From Bacillus paramycoides (GTDB taxonomy: Bacteria > Bacillota > Bacilli > Bacillales > Bacillaceae_G): a stretch of DNA of 64,000 nucleotides. The notes under the pieces were generated by a model. That model was given only the letters and a program-made list of their open reading frames with translations. It made no database searches and was not told where the DNA came from. The DNA lies in contig NZ_MAOI01000101.1 in the NCBI RefSeq assembly GCF_001884235.1, positions 168,228 to 232,227 of the forward strand. Direction: 5' to 3'. Position numbers and translations under genes: made by a program. Of the stretch, positions 1-8,574 are shown piece by piece (position 1 is the stretch's first letter; each line of letters opens with the position of its first letter).

Positions 1-48
1 CAGAAAGTATAGTGCGGAACATAAAATTTATATTTGGAGGTTAGAAGC

Positions 49-1506
49 ATGTCTAAAATCAAAGCCCCTGTTTTAAGTACGTTGCAACATACGATTGAGA
101 AAATGATGAAAGATTTACACGTTCCAGGTACCGCTGTAGCTGTTATAAAAGGTGGTGAAGTAATTATTTCCGAAGGCTTTGGCTATCGAAATATAGAGAA
201 AAAAGAAGCTGTTACTCCGCAGACACGATTCGCAATTGGTTCTGCAACGAAAGCATTCGGTACACTTTCATTAAGCTTATTAGCACAGCAAAAAAAGTTT
301 AATTGGGATACTCCTGTCCAGACTTATATACCTAACTTCTCTTTATCTGAACTACTTGCTAGCTCACAAGTTACAGGACGAGACTTAGCTTCTCATCGCA
401 CTGGGGTAAGTCGTCATGATGCTCTTTGGTACAGCTCTTCTTTAACTCGAAAAGATATAGTAGAAAAAATAAAACATTTATCACTTGATGCTCCGTTCCG
501 CACTGCATTTTTATATAACAACTTAATGTATGCAACAATTAGTTATATTGTGGGAAACATTACGAATCAAACATGGGAGCAATACGTTACAGAACATATA
601 TTAGAACCTTTAAATATGAGGCATACAAACTTCTCTGTTACAGACTCACAAAATACAGATGATTACGCATTACCTTACGCTGAAGATAATGGTGAAATGA
701 AAGAAATTCCATTCCGAAATATCGATACAGTTGGAGCAGCTGGATGTATTAACTCTTCCATTGAAGATATGGCAAAATGGGTTCTGCTTCACTTAAACAA
801 AGGAAAAACAGAAAATCATGATTTGATTTCTACTGAACTACTCCAAGAAATGTATACACCGCATACGCCAATCCCGGATCAGCCAATGTTATCAACAAGT
901 GAATCACCATTAAATAGCTACGGACTCGGTTGGTTTATTAGCGCTTATCGCGGTTATAAACTGATTCATCACGGCGGTAATATTGATGGATTCTCTGCAC
1001 TTGCATCATTCATACCAAATGAAAACATCGGTATAGTCGTACTTACAAACTCCGGACAAACTTTACTTCCTACTTATATTACAAAGCATATTTACGACGA
1101 ACTTCTCGGACTAGAATTTATCGACTGGCATAATCGTTCTGTAGAAGATAGTGAAAAAATGAAAGAAATGATGAAAGAGGCAACTGAATCACTTCCTGAA
1201 GCAACAAAAGGAACTAGCCCTTCCCATTCATTAGATGCTTATACTGGAACTTTTGAACACCCTGCTTATGGAAGTCTAAAAATATTCAAACAAGATGATT
1301 CCTTACATGTACAATTTATGGATATGGAATTTCAGCTAAAACACCATCATTACGACATCTTCTCTGCATCAATTAGTTTGTTCCAAATGAAGATGGGTCT
1401 TTTATTCGCTTATGATATGAATGTAAATGGTGATTTTCCGACACTTCAATTACATATTCCTGCAACTTTAAGTACTCAGCCCCTTACATTCACTAAAATT
1501 GAATAG
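49..1506 (+). CDS. Serine hydrolase, beta-lactamase/PBP4* family
   Basis: This is a class C beta-lactamase-like (Pfam Beta-lactamase) serine hydrolase of 485 residues. The N-terminal two thirds carries the SxxK motif (IGSATKAFG; catalytic Ser and Lys), a YxN-like motif (FLYNNLMYATISYI) and the third motif HHGGNIDG, which is the usual H-x-G form of this family. A C-terminal beta-rich domain follows after about residue 390, as in esterase and D-aminopeptidase relatives. No signal peptide is visible, so a cytosolic esterase or peptidase role is likelier than cell-wall work. The ATG at 49 is chosen over the in-frame TTG at 34 because GGAGG at 36-40 is correctly spaced for the ATG and overlaps the TTG codon. 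The substrate is unknown. Confidence 0.85.
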   Translation: MSKIKAPVLSTLQHTIEKMMKDLHVPGTAVAVIKGGEVIISEGFGYRNIEKKEAVTPQTRFAIGSATKAFGTLSLSLLAQQKKFNWDTPVQTYIPNFSLSELLASSQVTGRDLASHRTGVSRHDALWYSSSLTRKDIVEKIKHLSLDAPFRTAFLYNNLMYATISYIVGNITNQTWEQYVTEHILEPLNMRHTNFSVTDSQNTDDYALPYAEDNGEMKEIPFRNIDTVGAAGCINSSIEDMAKWVLLHLNKGKTENHDLISTELLQEMYTPHTPIPDQPMLSTSESPLNSYGLGWFISAYRGYKLIHHGGNIDGFSALASFIPNENIGIVVLTNSGQTLLPTYITKHIYDELLGLEFIDWHNRSVEDSEKMKEMMKEATESLPEATKGTSPSHSLDAYTGTFEHPAYGSLKIFKQDDSLHVQFMDMEFQLKHHHYDIFSASISLFQMKMGLLFAYDMNVNGDFPTLQLHIPATLSTQPLTFTKIE

Positions 1507-1513
1507 TAAATTT

Positions 1514-1548
1514 AATAGAGAGAAGCTTTCGCTTCCCTCTATTTTTTC
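1514..1548 (+). terminator. Rho-independent terminator of the serine hydrolase gene
   Basis: AATAGAG-GAAGC / GCTTC-CTCTATT hairpin with a TTTC loop, followed by a run of T, starting 8 bases after the stop codon at 1506. Confidence 0.8.
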
Positions 1549-1637
1549 TCAATTAGAAATTCCATCTAGAACTATTCATTTCCTTATTCGATTAAATAAA
1601 TAATAAAAATAACGTTTCATGTGACATTGCTTTCTTA

Positions 1638-2504
1638 TTAGCGCTTTACTGAATGTGGAAGAATCTCACGATTATTTGTGCTTTTAATTTTCTTATCCTT
1701 CCAAATAAATTTTTTCAAACACATAAACACAGTTACTGAAATAGCGACTCCAACTGTAACATCTGAAGCAAAATGAGCCCCTACCATAATACGACTAATT
1801 GGCACTATTATCATCCACAAAAGAATGAGAATCCAAACACCTATTTTTTTTCTTTTTAATGAAGCGAAATATTCTGGTAACAAGCTAAACCAAATGATTA
1901 ACGCTGCATTGGCACTATGGCCTGAAGGGAACGACATAAACTCATCACTTTTGGTGATTCCTTGAGGTACAAACCATTTTGAAAACCCTTCAAACGATCC
2001 AATAGAAATCATATGACGATAACGTTCTCTACCCCATCCTAATTTTATTAGATTAAATGTAATTAATACAATAACTACACTTAGTAATCCAATTAATGCA
2101 ATGTCTCGCAATCTTTCATCATCGTATTTGCTCCATGATTTAGAAATCATATAACAAACTACAATAAAGCAAATCATAAAAATTGGAATTGAAAATTTTG
2201 AAATGGTTAAATAGTGTACTAGCATAAATGACGCTATAAAAGCAAATAAAAGAATGATTACTCCATAGCCAGCTCCAGATAGATAATACCCTCTTGAACC
2301 TTTATTCTTTCTAGTTTTAAATAAATACATACTAGAAAATAAGGCAATAAGCATCGCTGGAATTTCTCCTATAGCCTGTAAAAAAAGAGCAATCTTATTA
2401 GTTGGTTCATATAGACTATTGGATATTTGTAAGTCTGTAAATGTAAAGATACATAGTAAAATAGCGAAGCTGGAAATTAATATCACTTTTTTATTTTTCA
2501 CCAT
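1638..2504 (-). CDS. PAP2-family membrane phosphatase
   Basis: A 288-residue polytopic membrane protein with about six to seven hydrophobic segments. The three-part phosphatase signature of the PAP2/acid phosphatase superfamily is visible: a KLGWGRERYR-type first motif near residue 155, PSGHSANA in the middle (catalytic His) and SRIMVGAHFASDV at the end (second His plus Asp). Members dephosphorylate lipid phosphates such as undecaprenyl pyrophosphate, phosphatidic acid or phosphatidylglycerol phosphate at the membrane; the substrate here cannot be told. It starts 5 bases after the esterase stop codon with AGGGGAA as RBS, so the two genes are cotranscribed. Confidence 0.85.
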   Translation of the reverse strand: MVKNKKVILISSFAILLCIFTFTDLQISNSLYEPTNKIALFLQAIGEIPAMLIALFSSMYLFKTRKNKGSRGYYLSGAGYGVIILLFAFIASFMLVHYLTISKFSIPIFMICFIVVCYMISKSWSKYDDERLRDIALIGLLSVVIVLITFNLIKLGWGRERYRHMISIGSFEGFSKWFVPQGITKSDEFMSFPSGHSANAALIIWFSLLPEYFASLKRKKIGVWILILLWMIIVPISRIMVGAHFASDVTVGVAISVTVFMCLKKFIWKDKKIKSTNNREILPHSVKR

Positions 2505-2509
2505 TTCCC

Positions 2510-3655
2510 CTACTTTCTACTATGCTTTAATATAAAATTCCCCATCTCAATTGCTAAATCTTCGCTCTGAGGATAGACTCCTACGTTATCTCCATAAGCG
2601 TGCCCCAACCCTCGATAAAGAACTGTTTCAGTATCTACTCCTTTTTTAGTTAATTTAGCTGCATACGCTAAACATTCAATCATTAAAAAATCATGCTCTC
2701 CTACCGTAATAAATGTACTTGGATAGTCTGGGGATACATCAACATATGGACTTAAATACTTAGAATTAATTTCTTTCGTACCAAGTACTTCTGACATACC
2801 TCCAACCATTGAATGCATAATATTAAGCATTTTTTCTAATCCTTTTTTATACTTAGGAGCAATTTCATATTTGTCTATACTCCAAGAATAAAATTCATCT
2901 TCATAATCACACATATTAATTGTAGGATATAGAAGTAGTTGCCCCTTAACGAGATTTCTACCATCTTCCATGTCTCTAGTAGTACAATACTGTGTTAAGT
3001 TACCTCCTGCACTATCACCAGCAACAAAGATATTATTCTTATCACCGCCTAATGTATCAGCATTCTCATAAATCCACTTTAAAGTAGTGTAACAATCTGT
3101 ATGCCCCGTTGGAAAAGGATTTTCCGGAGCTAATCGATAATCCACAGAAACGGCTAGTATATCTGTTTTCTCTACTATCAATTTCACAAGCTCTTCTACC
3201 ACATCTGGTGATCCTGCCATAAATCCGCCACCATGAATGAAGTATAAAATTGGTGCATTCTCTCGTTTAGAACTACTGTTATAAATTCTTATCGGAATAT
3301 CAAATCCATCTTCAGCTTTAACAGTTTTATGCACAATATTAATGTCTTTAGTGACAATGGGAACACTTTTAATACCATTAAATTGTTTTCGCATATTCTT
3401 TACTGATTTTTCAGAAGCATCCATTTTCATCATATTTTTAGGCATAAACCTCATTACATTCATTTGAACCTTTGTGTCCTTATAAAGACGTGGATCCATA
3501 GCCCCTTTTTCATCGCAATCTGGTATATTTTTCACTAGGACTTTTGCCCCCTGTACGTTGATAGTTTCTTGTTTTTCTTGAATTTTTTCTAAAAGGTCTA
3601 AATCATATTTTCTAGTCATCCAGTATTCATCCTCTCTTGTTTTAAGCGCTTTCAT
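2510..3655 (-). CDS. Alpha/beta hydrolase, hormone-sensitive lipase (HSL)-type esterase
   Basis: Carboxylesterase of the HSL/GDXG class: oxyanion motif HGGGFMAGS, nucleophile motif GDSAGGN, and acid and His motifs VGEHDFLM and LGHAYGDN. No signal peptide. The open frame extends upstream to 3829, but that extension crosses the AraC gene's 3' end and its terminator hairpin at 3705-3745, so translation must start downstream of it. The ATG at 3655 (MKALKTRED) gives 381 residues; an ATG at 3619 (MTRKYD) behind GAGAGG is the alternative. It is cotranscribed with the PAP2 gene 5 bases downstream, suggesting a shared lipid-linked substrate (inference). Confidence 0.8.
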   Translation of the reverse strand: MKALKTREDEYWMTRKYDLDLLEKIQEKQETINVQGAKVLVKNIPDCDEKGAMDPRLYKDTKVQMNVMRFMPKNMMKMDASEKSVKNMRKQFNGIKSVPIVTKDINIVHKTVKAEDGFDIPIRIYNSSSKRENAPILYFIHGGGFMAGSPDVVEELVKLIVEKTDILAVSVDYRLAPENPFPTGHTDCYTTLKWIYENADTLGGDKNNIFVAGDSAGGNLTQYCTTRDMEDGRNLVKGQLLLYPTINMCDYEDEFYSWSIDKYEIAPKYKKGLEKMLNIMHSMVGGMSEVLGTKEINSKYLSPYVDVSPDYPSTFITVGEHDFLMIECLAYAAKLTKKGVDTETVLYRGLGHAYGDNVGVYPQSEDLAIEMGNFILKHSRK

Positions 3656-3704
3656 TTTTCGGGTTAAATATATCCCTTTGAATCTCACTTCATCTACTAT
3701 CACA

Positions 3705-3745
3705 AAATTAAAAACGTTCCATGTACAAAATGTAACATGGAACGC
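3705..3745 (-). terminator. Terminator between the AraC regulator and the esterase gene
   Basis: Minus-strand hairpin with 10-base arms CGTTCCATGT / ACATGGAACG (3715-3724 and 3735-3744) followed on the minus strand by TTTTTAATTTT. It starts 5 bases after the regulator's stop codon and marks the boundary between the two transcripts. Confidence 0.8.
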
Positions 3746-3749
3746 TTCT

Positions 3750-4631
3750 TTATTGTTGTTCATATTTGATTCGATTATTGTCATTTTTTGATATAATTTT
3801 CTTCCTATACTGTAATGGTGTGTATCCATATTTGTCTTTAAACTGTGAAATAAACGATTTTACATTTGGAAATCCGTGTTTTACTGCTATATCTTGTATA
3901 GAATTTGTACTACTAATAATATCCTTATAAGCTTTATAAAGTCTGTATCTTGTTAAAAAAGAGGTGAAATTTGATCCAAAGGTTTTTTTGAACATACGGG
4001 AAAAATGTTCTTCACTTACAAAAAAGTGTTTTGCTACATCTTTCAGTTTAAGTTCTTCATCGTAATGTTCATAAATATATGTAATCATCTCTTTTTGTCT
4101 ATTTCCAAGTTGAAAATCATTTTCTACATTCTCCACATCTTTGCAGTAACGCAATAAAATATAAACAATTTCATACATCAAACTGTTAATTTTTATATAA
4201 CTTAAATCATCAGATTTTGTGACTAACTCCTTTAATTCATAAAATATTTGTTGGAGTTTTGTTTTCTGAACGACTGATTCTTTTATATTGAATCTATATT
4301 TATCAAAATCTTCATTTACCTCTTTAAGAAATTCATAAGAAATAATTAACATCATTACTGCACAACTTGTATTTTCAACTTTTTCAAATTCGTGAACATC
4401 ACCACTATTTACAAAAATAAATTCGCCAGCGGATACTTTCTTTTTTTGCCCATTCACACACAAAATAATTTCTCCAAATACTACAAGGCTAATTTCAATA
4501 CTTCTATGCCAGTGCGGTGGAATATAATAGTGAAAATCAGTTGGAAACATTGTATCCTCTATATATTCAACCATTCCTGGAATTCTATCACGTAATTTTA
4601 TTTCTTCATATTTTCCTTGCCTGACTTTCAA
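3750..4631 (-). CDS. AraC-family transcriptional regulator with N-terminal cupin domain
   Basis: A 293-residue regulator. Residues about 30-100 form a cupin-like sensor (PPHWHRSIEISLV, then VSAGEFIFVNSGDVHEF). Residues about 185-285 hold the double helix-turn-helix DNA-binding domain of AraC/XylS proteins (LKDVAKHFFVSEEHFSRMFKKTFG, then IQDIAVKHGFPNVKSFISQFKDKYGYTPLQYRK). The effector is unknown. It lies upstream of the esterase/PAP2 pair in the same orientation but is separated by a terminator, so it may control that pair as a neighbour. Confidence 0.88.
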   Translation of the reverse strand: MKVRQGKYEEIKLRDRIPGMVEYIEDTMFPTDFHYYIPPHWHRSIEISLVVFGEIILCVNGQKKKVSAGEFIFVNSGDVHEFEKVENTSCAVMMLIISYEFLKEVNEDFDKYRFNIKESVVQKTKLQQIFYELKELVTKSDDLSYIKINSLMYEIVYILLRYCKDVENVENDFQLGNRQKEMITYIYEHYDEELKLKDVAKHFFVSEEHFSRMFKKTFGSNFTSFLTRYRLYKAYKDIISSTNSIQDIAVKHGFPNVKSFISQFKDKYGYTPLQYRKKIISKNDNNRIKYEQQ

Positions 4632-4677
4632 TAGTCCACCCCCTTATTTTATTATAAAATAGACGTCAAGTTTCTCA

Positions 4678-4995
4678 TTACATTCTTGCATTCGATGTAT
4701 ACGCAACTTCTACAATAAATCCATTCGGGTCGTAAAAATCGATCGTATAGTAACCATCCGAATAATGATTCATTTCAATAGGTCCATGTATAACCTTCAT
4801 CTTAGTACTAGCAAGAAACTCTGCTACGTCATCAACTACTCCTCTATTAATAGCTTGATAACAAATATGTCTCGGCCCTAATGATTTTGCAATTTCCTCG
4901 TCTACTTCTTTAAAATATATTTCACTTTCTCCTGTGCTATATGCCACTTCATTTAATTTTCTCCATCCAAATAAAGGATAATAAATGTACAGCAC
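4678..4995 (-). CDS. N-terminally truncated VOC (glyoxalase-like) protein
   Basis: The 105 residues match the later part of a vicinal-oxygen-chelate (glyoxalase/bleomycin-resistance) fold: a YYPLFGWRK start resembling the FY-x-x-LG-W helix, then GPRHICYQAINRGVVDDVAEFL and the C-terminal DFYDPNGFIVEVAY strand. VOC domains usually start about 25 residues earlier with a strand carrying a metal ligand (H-I-x-L-x-V), which is absent here. An in-frame TAA lies 9 bases upstream of the only start (GTG at 4995) and no RBS is visible. This is probably a decayed 5'-truncated gene. The neighbouring S41 protease gene begins 44 bases away on the other strand. Confidence 0.55.
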   Translation of the reverse strand: MLYIYYPLFGWRKLNEVAYSTGESEIYFKEVDEEIAKSLGPRHICYQAINRGVVDDVAEFLASTKMKVIHGPIEMNHYSDGYYTIDFYDPNGFIVEVAYTSNARM

Positions 4996-5039
4996 AGAAT
5001 TCTTTTATTCAACTAATCAAATTATAAGGAGGAACAGTT

Positions 5040-6323
5040 GTGTACACAGAAATTTTTAAAGAAGTTGTTTCAATTACTCACCACGATTACTCGGGATGCC
5101 TTGATAAAAAGGGATGGGACGACCCTACTCCATATTTAAACAAGATTGAACAATTAGAGAAACACGGAGAGTTAACACCAGTACAATTTACTGAAATTGT
5201 AGGAGATTACTTATTAGACTTTAAAGATAATCATATGTTTTTCAAAATGACTTCAAAAAAACAACCACTTAATAGTGTCGGGTTTCAAGTTAAACGATTT
5301 GAAGATCAGCTGTACATTACATCAGCTAACCAAGAAAAACGAATAAAAAAAGGACAAGCTATTCTTGCATTAGATAACATAAAAATTCCTGATCTATTAA
5401 TAAAATATAAAAAATATTTAAATGAGACTACATATGAGCGTGAAAAATGGGACTACGTTTTATCAAAGTCATCCAATTGTACAATTATAGATGGAGATGG
5501 AGTAATCCAAACTATTACTTTACTAAAGTATAAACGAAGTGATTACACGCCTATCTATTCATTAGAAAAGTATAATGAGGATACACTCTTAATTACTTTG
5601 ACGGACTTCACAAATACTGAAGCTGTTAATAAATTAATAGATACATACAAAAACGAGCTTGATTCTTTTCCGAACTTAATTATAGACGTCCGAATGAATC
5701 TCGGTGGAAGTGATGACGCGTTTTTTAAATTACTTCCTTATTTATTTGAAGATAAAGAGATCTCCCTCTTCGATTCTTCAGATACAATGCAATTAAATCA
5801 TACAGTACGAAACTATCATTTACGAATGAAAGATTTCGAAAAAGAAAATTATAATTCTTTAGACGAACTTTCAAAATTATTCACTGATATGTTTATTCAA
5901 GATTTAAAAAAGAATTATAATAAAGGGTTCGTTACATTTGATACCTCTGGATTACCATTAGAACTGCAAACATTAAAAATACACGGAAGAAAAATGCCAA
6001 GTAAAGTATTATTACTAACAGACGTAACATGCGCAAGCTCTGGCGATTCCTTTGTAGAAGTAGCAAAAAAATCATCTAAAGTGAAAGTAATAGGTCGCCC
6101 TACCGCTGGTGTAAATGATTATTCTAATTTAGCAGTAATGGAATGGGCTGATACATTTGCTCTTTACTATCCCACTTCAAGGCTTTCTATTATTGATAAA
6201 GGGGAAGGAATGTCCGGTGTTGGAATACAACCGCATTTACATATCCCTTGGACGCCTGAACATATACAAGAAGATGTAGACTTGAAAGTAGCTTTACAGC
6301 TCTTAAACCAAGAAGAATGGTAA
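5040..6323 (+). CDS. S41-family (C-terminal processing) peptidase
   Basis: A 427-residue member of the tail-specific protease family. A PDZ-like part is visible at about residues 75-115 (VGFQVKRFEDQLYI...IKKGQAILALDN). The peptidase domain follows, with LIIDVRMNLGGSDD (substrate-binding strand) and TCASSGDSF around residues 330-338 carrying the nucleophilic Ser (333 or 334). No signal peptide or TM segment is present, so it appears cytosolic, unlike CtpA/CtpB. Start is GTG at 5040, 7 bases after AGGAGG. No peptidoglycan-binding domain. Confidence 0.85.
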   Translation: MYTEIFKEVVSITHHDYSGCLDKKGWDDPTPYLNKIEQLEKHGELTPVQFTEIVGDYLLDFKDNHMFFKMTSKKQPLNSVGFQVKRFEDQLYITSANQEKRIKKGQAILALDNIKIPDLLIKYKKYLNETTYEREKWDYVLSKSSNCTIIDGDGVIQTITLLKYKRSDYTPIYSLEKYNEDTLLITLTDFTNTEAVNKLIDTYKNELDSFPNLIIDVRMNLGGSDDAFFKLLPYLFEDKEISLFDSSDTMQLNHTVRNYHLRMKDFEKENYNSLDELSKLFTDMFIQDLKKNYNKGFVTFDTSGLPLELQTLKIHGRKMPSKVLLLTDVTCASSGDSFVEVAKKSSKVKVIGRPTAGVNDYSNLAVMEWADTFALYYPTSRLSIIDKGEGMSGVGIQPHLHIPWTPEHIQEDVDLKVALQLLNQEEW

Positions 6324-6325
6324 TT

Positions 6326-6360
6326 AAAAAGTAGGTGTGAGATAACACACCTACTTTCCC
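6326..6360 (+). terminator. Terminator of the S41 peptidase gene
   Basis: Perfect 12-base arms AAAGTAGGTGTG / CACACCTACTTT (6328-6339 and 6346-6357) four bases after the stop codon. Confidence 0.75.
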
Positions 6361-6384
6361 TACTGATTATTAGCCCACACCAAT

Positions 6385-6475
6385 CGGGCTTTTACGGGCA
6401 GCCCTACTCCCACCTAACTTCCTTGCATTCGCCAAATTTTGAGGTGGGAGTCTTAATGCCCGCAAATAGCGGGAT
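6385..6475. repeat. Structured intergenic element with competing hairpins
   Basis: Ninety bases with nested and mutually exclusive inverted repeats. ACTCCCACCT (6406-6415) pairs perfectly with AGGTGGGAGT (6442-6451). It is enclosed by CGGGCA (6395-6400) / TGCCCG (6457-6462). Alternative stems are GGGCT (6386-6390) / AGCCC (6400-6404) and CCCGC (6459-6463) / GCGGG (6469-6473). It is GC-richer than its surroundings and lies between two convergent genes that already have their own terminators. It could be a group-specific small repeat (bcr-type) or an end/RNA remnant of an IS200/IS605-type element; I cannot decide. Confidence 0.5.
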
Positions 6476-6481
6476 AAACAT

Positions 6482-6511
6482 AAAAAAAGAACAAGATTTT
6501 CTCTTGTTCTT
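6482..6511 (-). terminator. Terminator of ypjP
   Basis: Minus-strand hairpin GAACAAGA / TCTTGTTC (6489-6496, 6502-6509) followed by seven T on the minus strand, just after the ypjP stop. Confidence 0.75.
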
Positions 6512-6513
6512 CA

Positions 6514-7095
6514 TTAAGACAGCCATTTCGGCGGCACATTCGTATTCCAATAAATATTTCCTAGTTCATGATGTCCTGAGTATCCATCATCAAAACGATG
6601 ATAGTGGAAATTAAAATAATATCCATCTTGCGGTGGATGATCTCTCCTCACGTGAAATCGCAGTAAGTCATTTCCTGTTTTCGTATCATATACATGAAAA
6701 ATCTTTTCATTATTTCCACCAGCTGGTCTTTGGGATATTGCTAATGATTGTAACGATTCTTCTGGCACATCATTTGCAAGTTCCGCGATTGCTTCTTCAA
6801 TTTTAGGTAATACAATATCTTTAAATTCATCTTCAATTACAGGCCCAATTTTAGAGCCGAACTTTTGCATAGATTGCTTCTCAGCTTCTTGCATCGCATA
6901 GTTAACAAAAGTATCGGTGGTTAACCTTTCATTCGTTTCTTCATATGTATAGGACGTTTGCTCCAAATTTTGTTGCCTAGTTGTAGTAGGCTTGTCCGCT
7001 TTTGCATTATCAAGCAAAATGGAAGGAGGCGTCACTAAACCAAATGTAAATACGGTAATTAATGCGACTAAGGTTTTTCTAAACCAATTTGGCAT
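6514..7095 (-). CDS. ypjP: YpjP-like exported protein
   Basis: A 193-residue protein that I recognise as the Bacillus YpjP family from its conserved second half: SMQKFGSKIGPVIEDEF, GNDLLRFHVRRDHPPQDGYYFNFHYH and the NIYWNTNVPPKWL end. Residues 1-25 (RKTLVALITVFTFGLVTPPS) are a signal peptide or N-terminal anchor, so the His/Asp-rich domain is outside the membrane. Its function is unknown. Two distant relatives of the B. subtilis ypj/ypi/ypg neighbourhood occur elsewhere in this window (YpiP-like at 54.8 kb, YpgR/YpgQ at 56-62 kb). The RBS is GGGAGGG 10 bases before the ATG. Confidence 0.85.
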   Translation of the reverse strand: MPNWFRKTLVALITVFTFGLVTPPSILLDNAKADKPTTTRQQNLEQTSYTYEETNERLTTDTFVNYAMQEAEKQSMQKFGSKIGPVIEDEFKDIVLPKIEEAIAELANDVPEESLQSLAISQRPAGGNNEKIFHVYDTKTGNDLLRFHVRRDHPPQDGYYFNFHYHRFDDGYSGHHELGNIYWNTNVPPKWLS

Positions 7096-7222
7096 TTATA
7101 TTCCCTCCCCTTTTACTCATTATATCTTATATAACGGTTGTTTCTTCTATTATACAAAATGATTGTAATTTTTGCACTTTACAAATTTGTTAACGTTCAC
7201 ATATTTTTCACTTGAATATGAC

Positions 7223-7260
7223 ATTGTAAGATTTCATACACTATATATACAACAACAATG
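7223..7260 (+). promoter_or_regulatory. Possible promoter of the 25-residue membrane peptide gene
   Basis: A TTGTAA-like -35 and a TATATA/TATACA-like -10 about 16-17 bases apart precede the AGGAGG at 7261-7266. Assigned by eye only. Confidence 0.35.
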
Positions 7261-7273
7261 AGGAGGCGATCAG

Positions 7274-7351
7274 ATGACTTTAGATGTCATGTACTCCGCC
7301 GTAAGTATTCTCGTTTTAGTATATTTTATTTACCAATGCATCACAGACTAA
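7274..7351 (+). CDS. 25-residue single-TM small membrane protein, KdpF-like in form
   Basis: A short gene read directly from the DNA: ATG at 7274, stop TAA at 7349-7351, with a strong GAGGAGG RBS at 7260-7266 correctly spaced and a terminator right behind. The peptide is one hydrophobic helix (VMYSAVSILVLVYFIYQCI) flanked by Asp residues at both ends. In size and in its L-V-Y-x-I-Y core it resembles KdpF and other tiny bacterial membrane subunits, but no kdp genes or other partner is next to it. A dedicated RBS, stop and terminator make it a convincing gene; the function is unknown. Confidence 0.65.
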   Translation: MTLDVMYSAVSILVLVYFIYQCITD

Positions 7352-7376
7352 AAAAGAGCCTATTCGGCTCTTTTTT
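7350..7376. terminator. Bidirectional terminator between the small peptide gene and the ABC permease gene
   Basis: AAAAAGAGCC / GGCTCTTTTTT with a TATTC loop. It overlaps both stop codons and has a T run in either orientation. Confidence 0.85.
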
Positions 7377-8574
7377 ACGGTAAAAATACAATCCATCCAA
7401 TTAATAATATGAAAATAACTCCAATGATTACTGCTGACAATAAATAAAACTGAGAAAGTATAACTGTCCCGTATATAATTATCGCTGGAAGTAATAAATA
7501 ACGATTTATCTTCCATCTTAACAATAGTAATTTTCCTTCGTCACAATATAAATGAAGGAACATTTTCTTCGTGAATTCATTCCAATAATCACGTGCATAG
7601 TGAGCAATTGCAAGTAAAGCAAATACAAGAATAATAGCTGTTATCCACCTCGGAGTCACGATAATACTTACACTACTTATTAATACAATTTGAACATAAA
7701 ACATTAAAGCACTACTTGTACGCAAAAATTCTTTTAAAAAAGATTCAATAATGCGTGAATCAGCTTTTTTACCTAATATTTTTTTAGAATGAGGGAACAT
7801 CCACGGTTTTTTATTCGAATTACTCGGTTTCGCCGCATGTCCACCAACTTGCATAATCCCTCTCGTCCAGCGCATACTTTCTTCTTTTTCTTTCTCGACT
7901 TCTTTAAAAAAGTAATTTTTATAATTCATCTTTTCTTTTACTAAGACTACAGTAAGTAAAGCTGCTAGACCGATAAAGAGTATGGAGAACAGTGGATTTT
8001 TATAAATGAAAAATAAACTGATTCCAAAGAAAATTAATCCAAAAGAAAATAGAACATTTTTTATAATCCATAAAACCCATCGTTTCCCTACACGTACATT
8101 TATGAATCTCATCAACAACGATAACATAAATCGAAAAACAGTAAAGAAAATCCAAAATAGTACGATTTGTATAATTGTCGCTCCCATACTTTTCATCAAT
8201 AGCGGTAGCATAATGAATACTACAATTACGTTCGTTATTGCAATCCGAATAAACGTATATATCATGCCGAACTTCATTAATCTTTGCATATGATTTGGGT
8301 ACGAAATTAAAAATAAACTATCTGCTTGCTCAAAAAATGAGCGAACTCCTCTTGAAAATGTAACAAAGTAAAACGCGAGTAAACCTAATCCAAAATAAAC
8401 GGTCTCTTCCATAGATATTTCCTTCATCCAAAGTGAACGATAATATATCCCCATAAATATAAGTGCTGGAATAATAATATATAACGCTACTGTCCAATCA
8501 GCTACAGAACGAATTGACTTCCATTTTCTTTGCAATTCATGACGTAGCCTTTTATTAAACTGTTGTTTAATCAT
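7375..8574 (-). CDS. ABC transporter permease, EcsB/YthQ family
   Basis: A 399-residue polytopic membrane protein (eight or more TM segments) with the EcsB-family opening, a basic cytosolic N-terminus (FNKRLRHELQRKWKSIRSV) before the first TM segment and the FSRGVRSFFEQADSLFLISYP stretch after TM3. Its start overlaps the end of the ATPase gene by 8 bases, so the two are translationally coupled and form one transporter. In B. subtilis the family includes EcsB (linked to regulated proteolysis, secretion and competence) and its paralogue YthQ; which one is orthologous cannot be told from sequence reading alone. Confidence 0.8.
   Translation of the reverse strand: MIKQQFNKRLRHELQRKWKSIRSVADWTVALYIIIPALIFMGIYYRSLWMKEISMEETVYFGLGLLAFYFVTFSRGVRSFFEQADSLFLISYPNHMQRLMKFGMIYTFIRIAITNVIVVFIMLPLLMKSMGATIIQIVLFWIFFTVFRFMLSLLMRFINVRVGKRWVLWIIKNVLFSFGLIFFGISLFFIYKNPLFSILFIGLAALLTVVLVKEKMNYKNYFFKEVEKEKEESMRWTRGIMQVGGHAAKPSNSNKKPWMFPHSKKILGKKADSRIIESFLKEFLRTSSALMFYVQIVLISSVSIIVTPRWITAIILVFALLAIAHYARDYWNEFTKKMFLHLYCDEGKLLLLRWKINRYLLLPAIIIYGTVILSQFYLLSAVIIGVIFILLIGWIVFLP

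Noticed and set aside
3656-3829. N-terminal extension of the esterase to 3829
   Set aside because: It would read through the AraC terminator and overlap that gene's 3' end; no RBS there.
6423-6614. 63-residue plus-strand ORF in the structured element
   Set aside because: No RBS; overlaps hairpins and the end of ypjP on the other strand.
7316-7516. 66-residue minus-strand ORF overlapping the ABC permease end
   Set aside because: Lies in another frame of the permease and across the bidirectional terminator.
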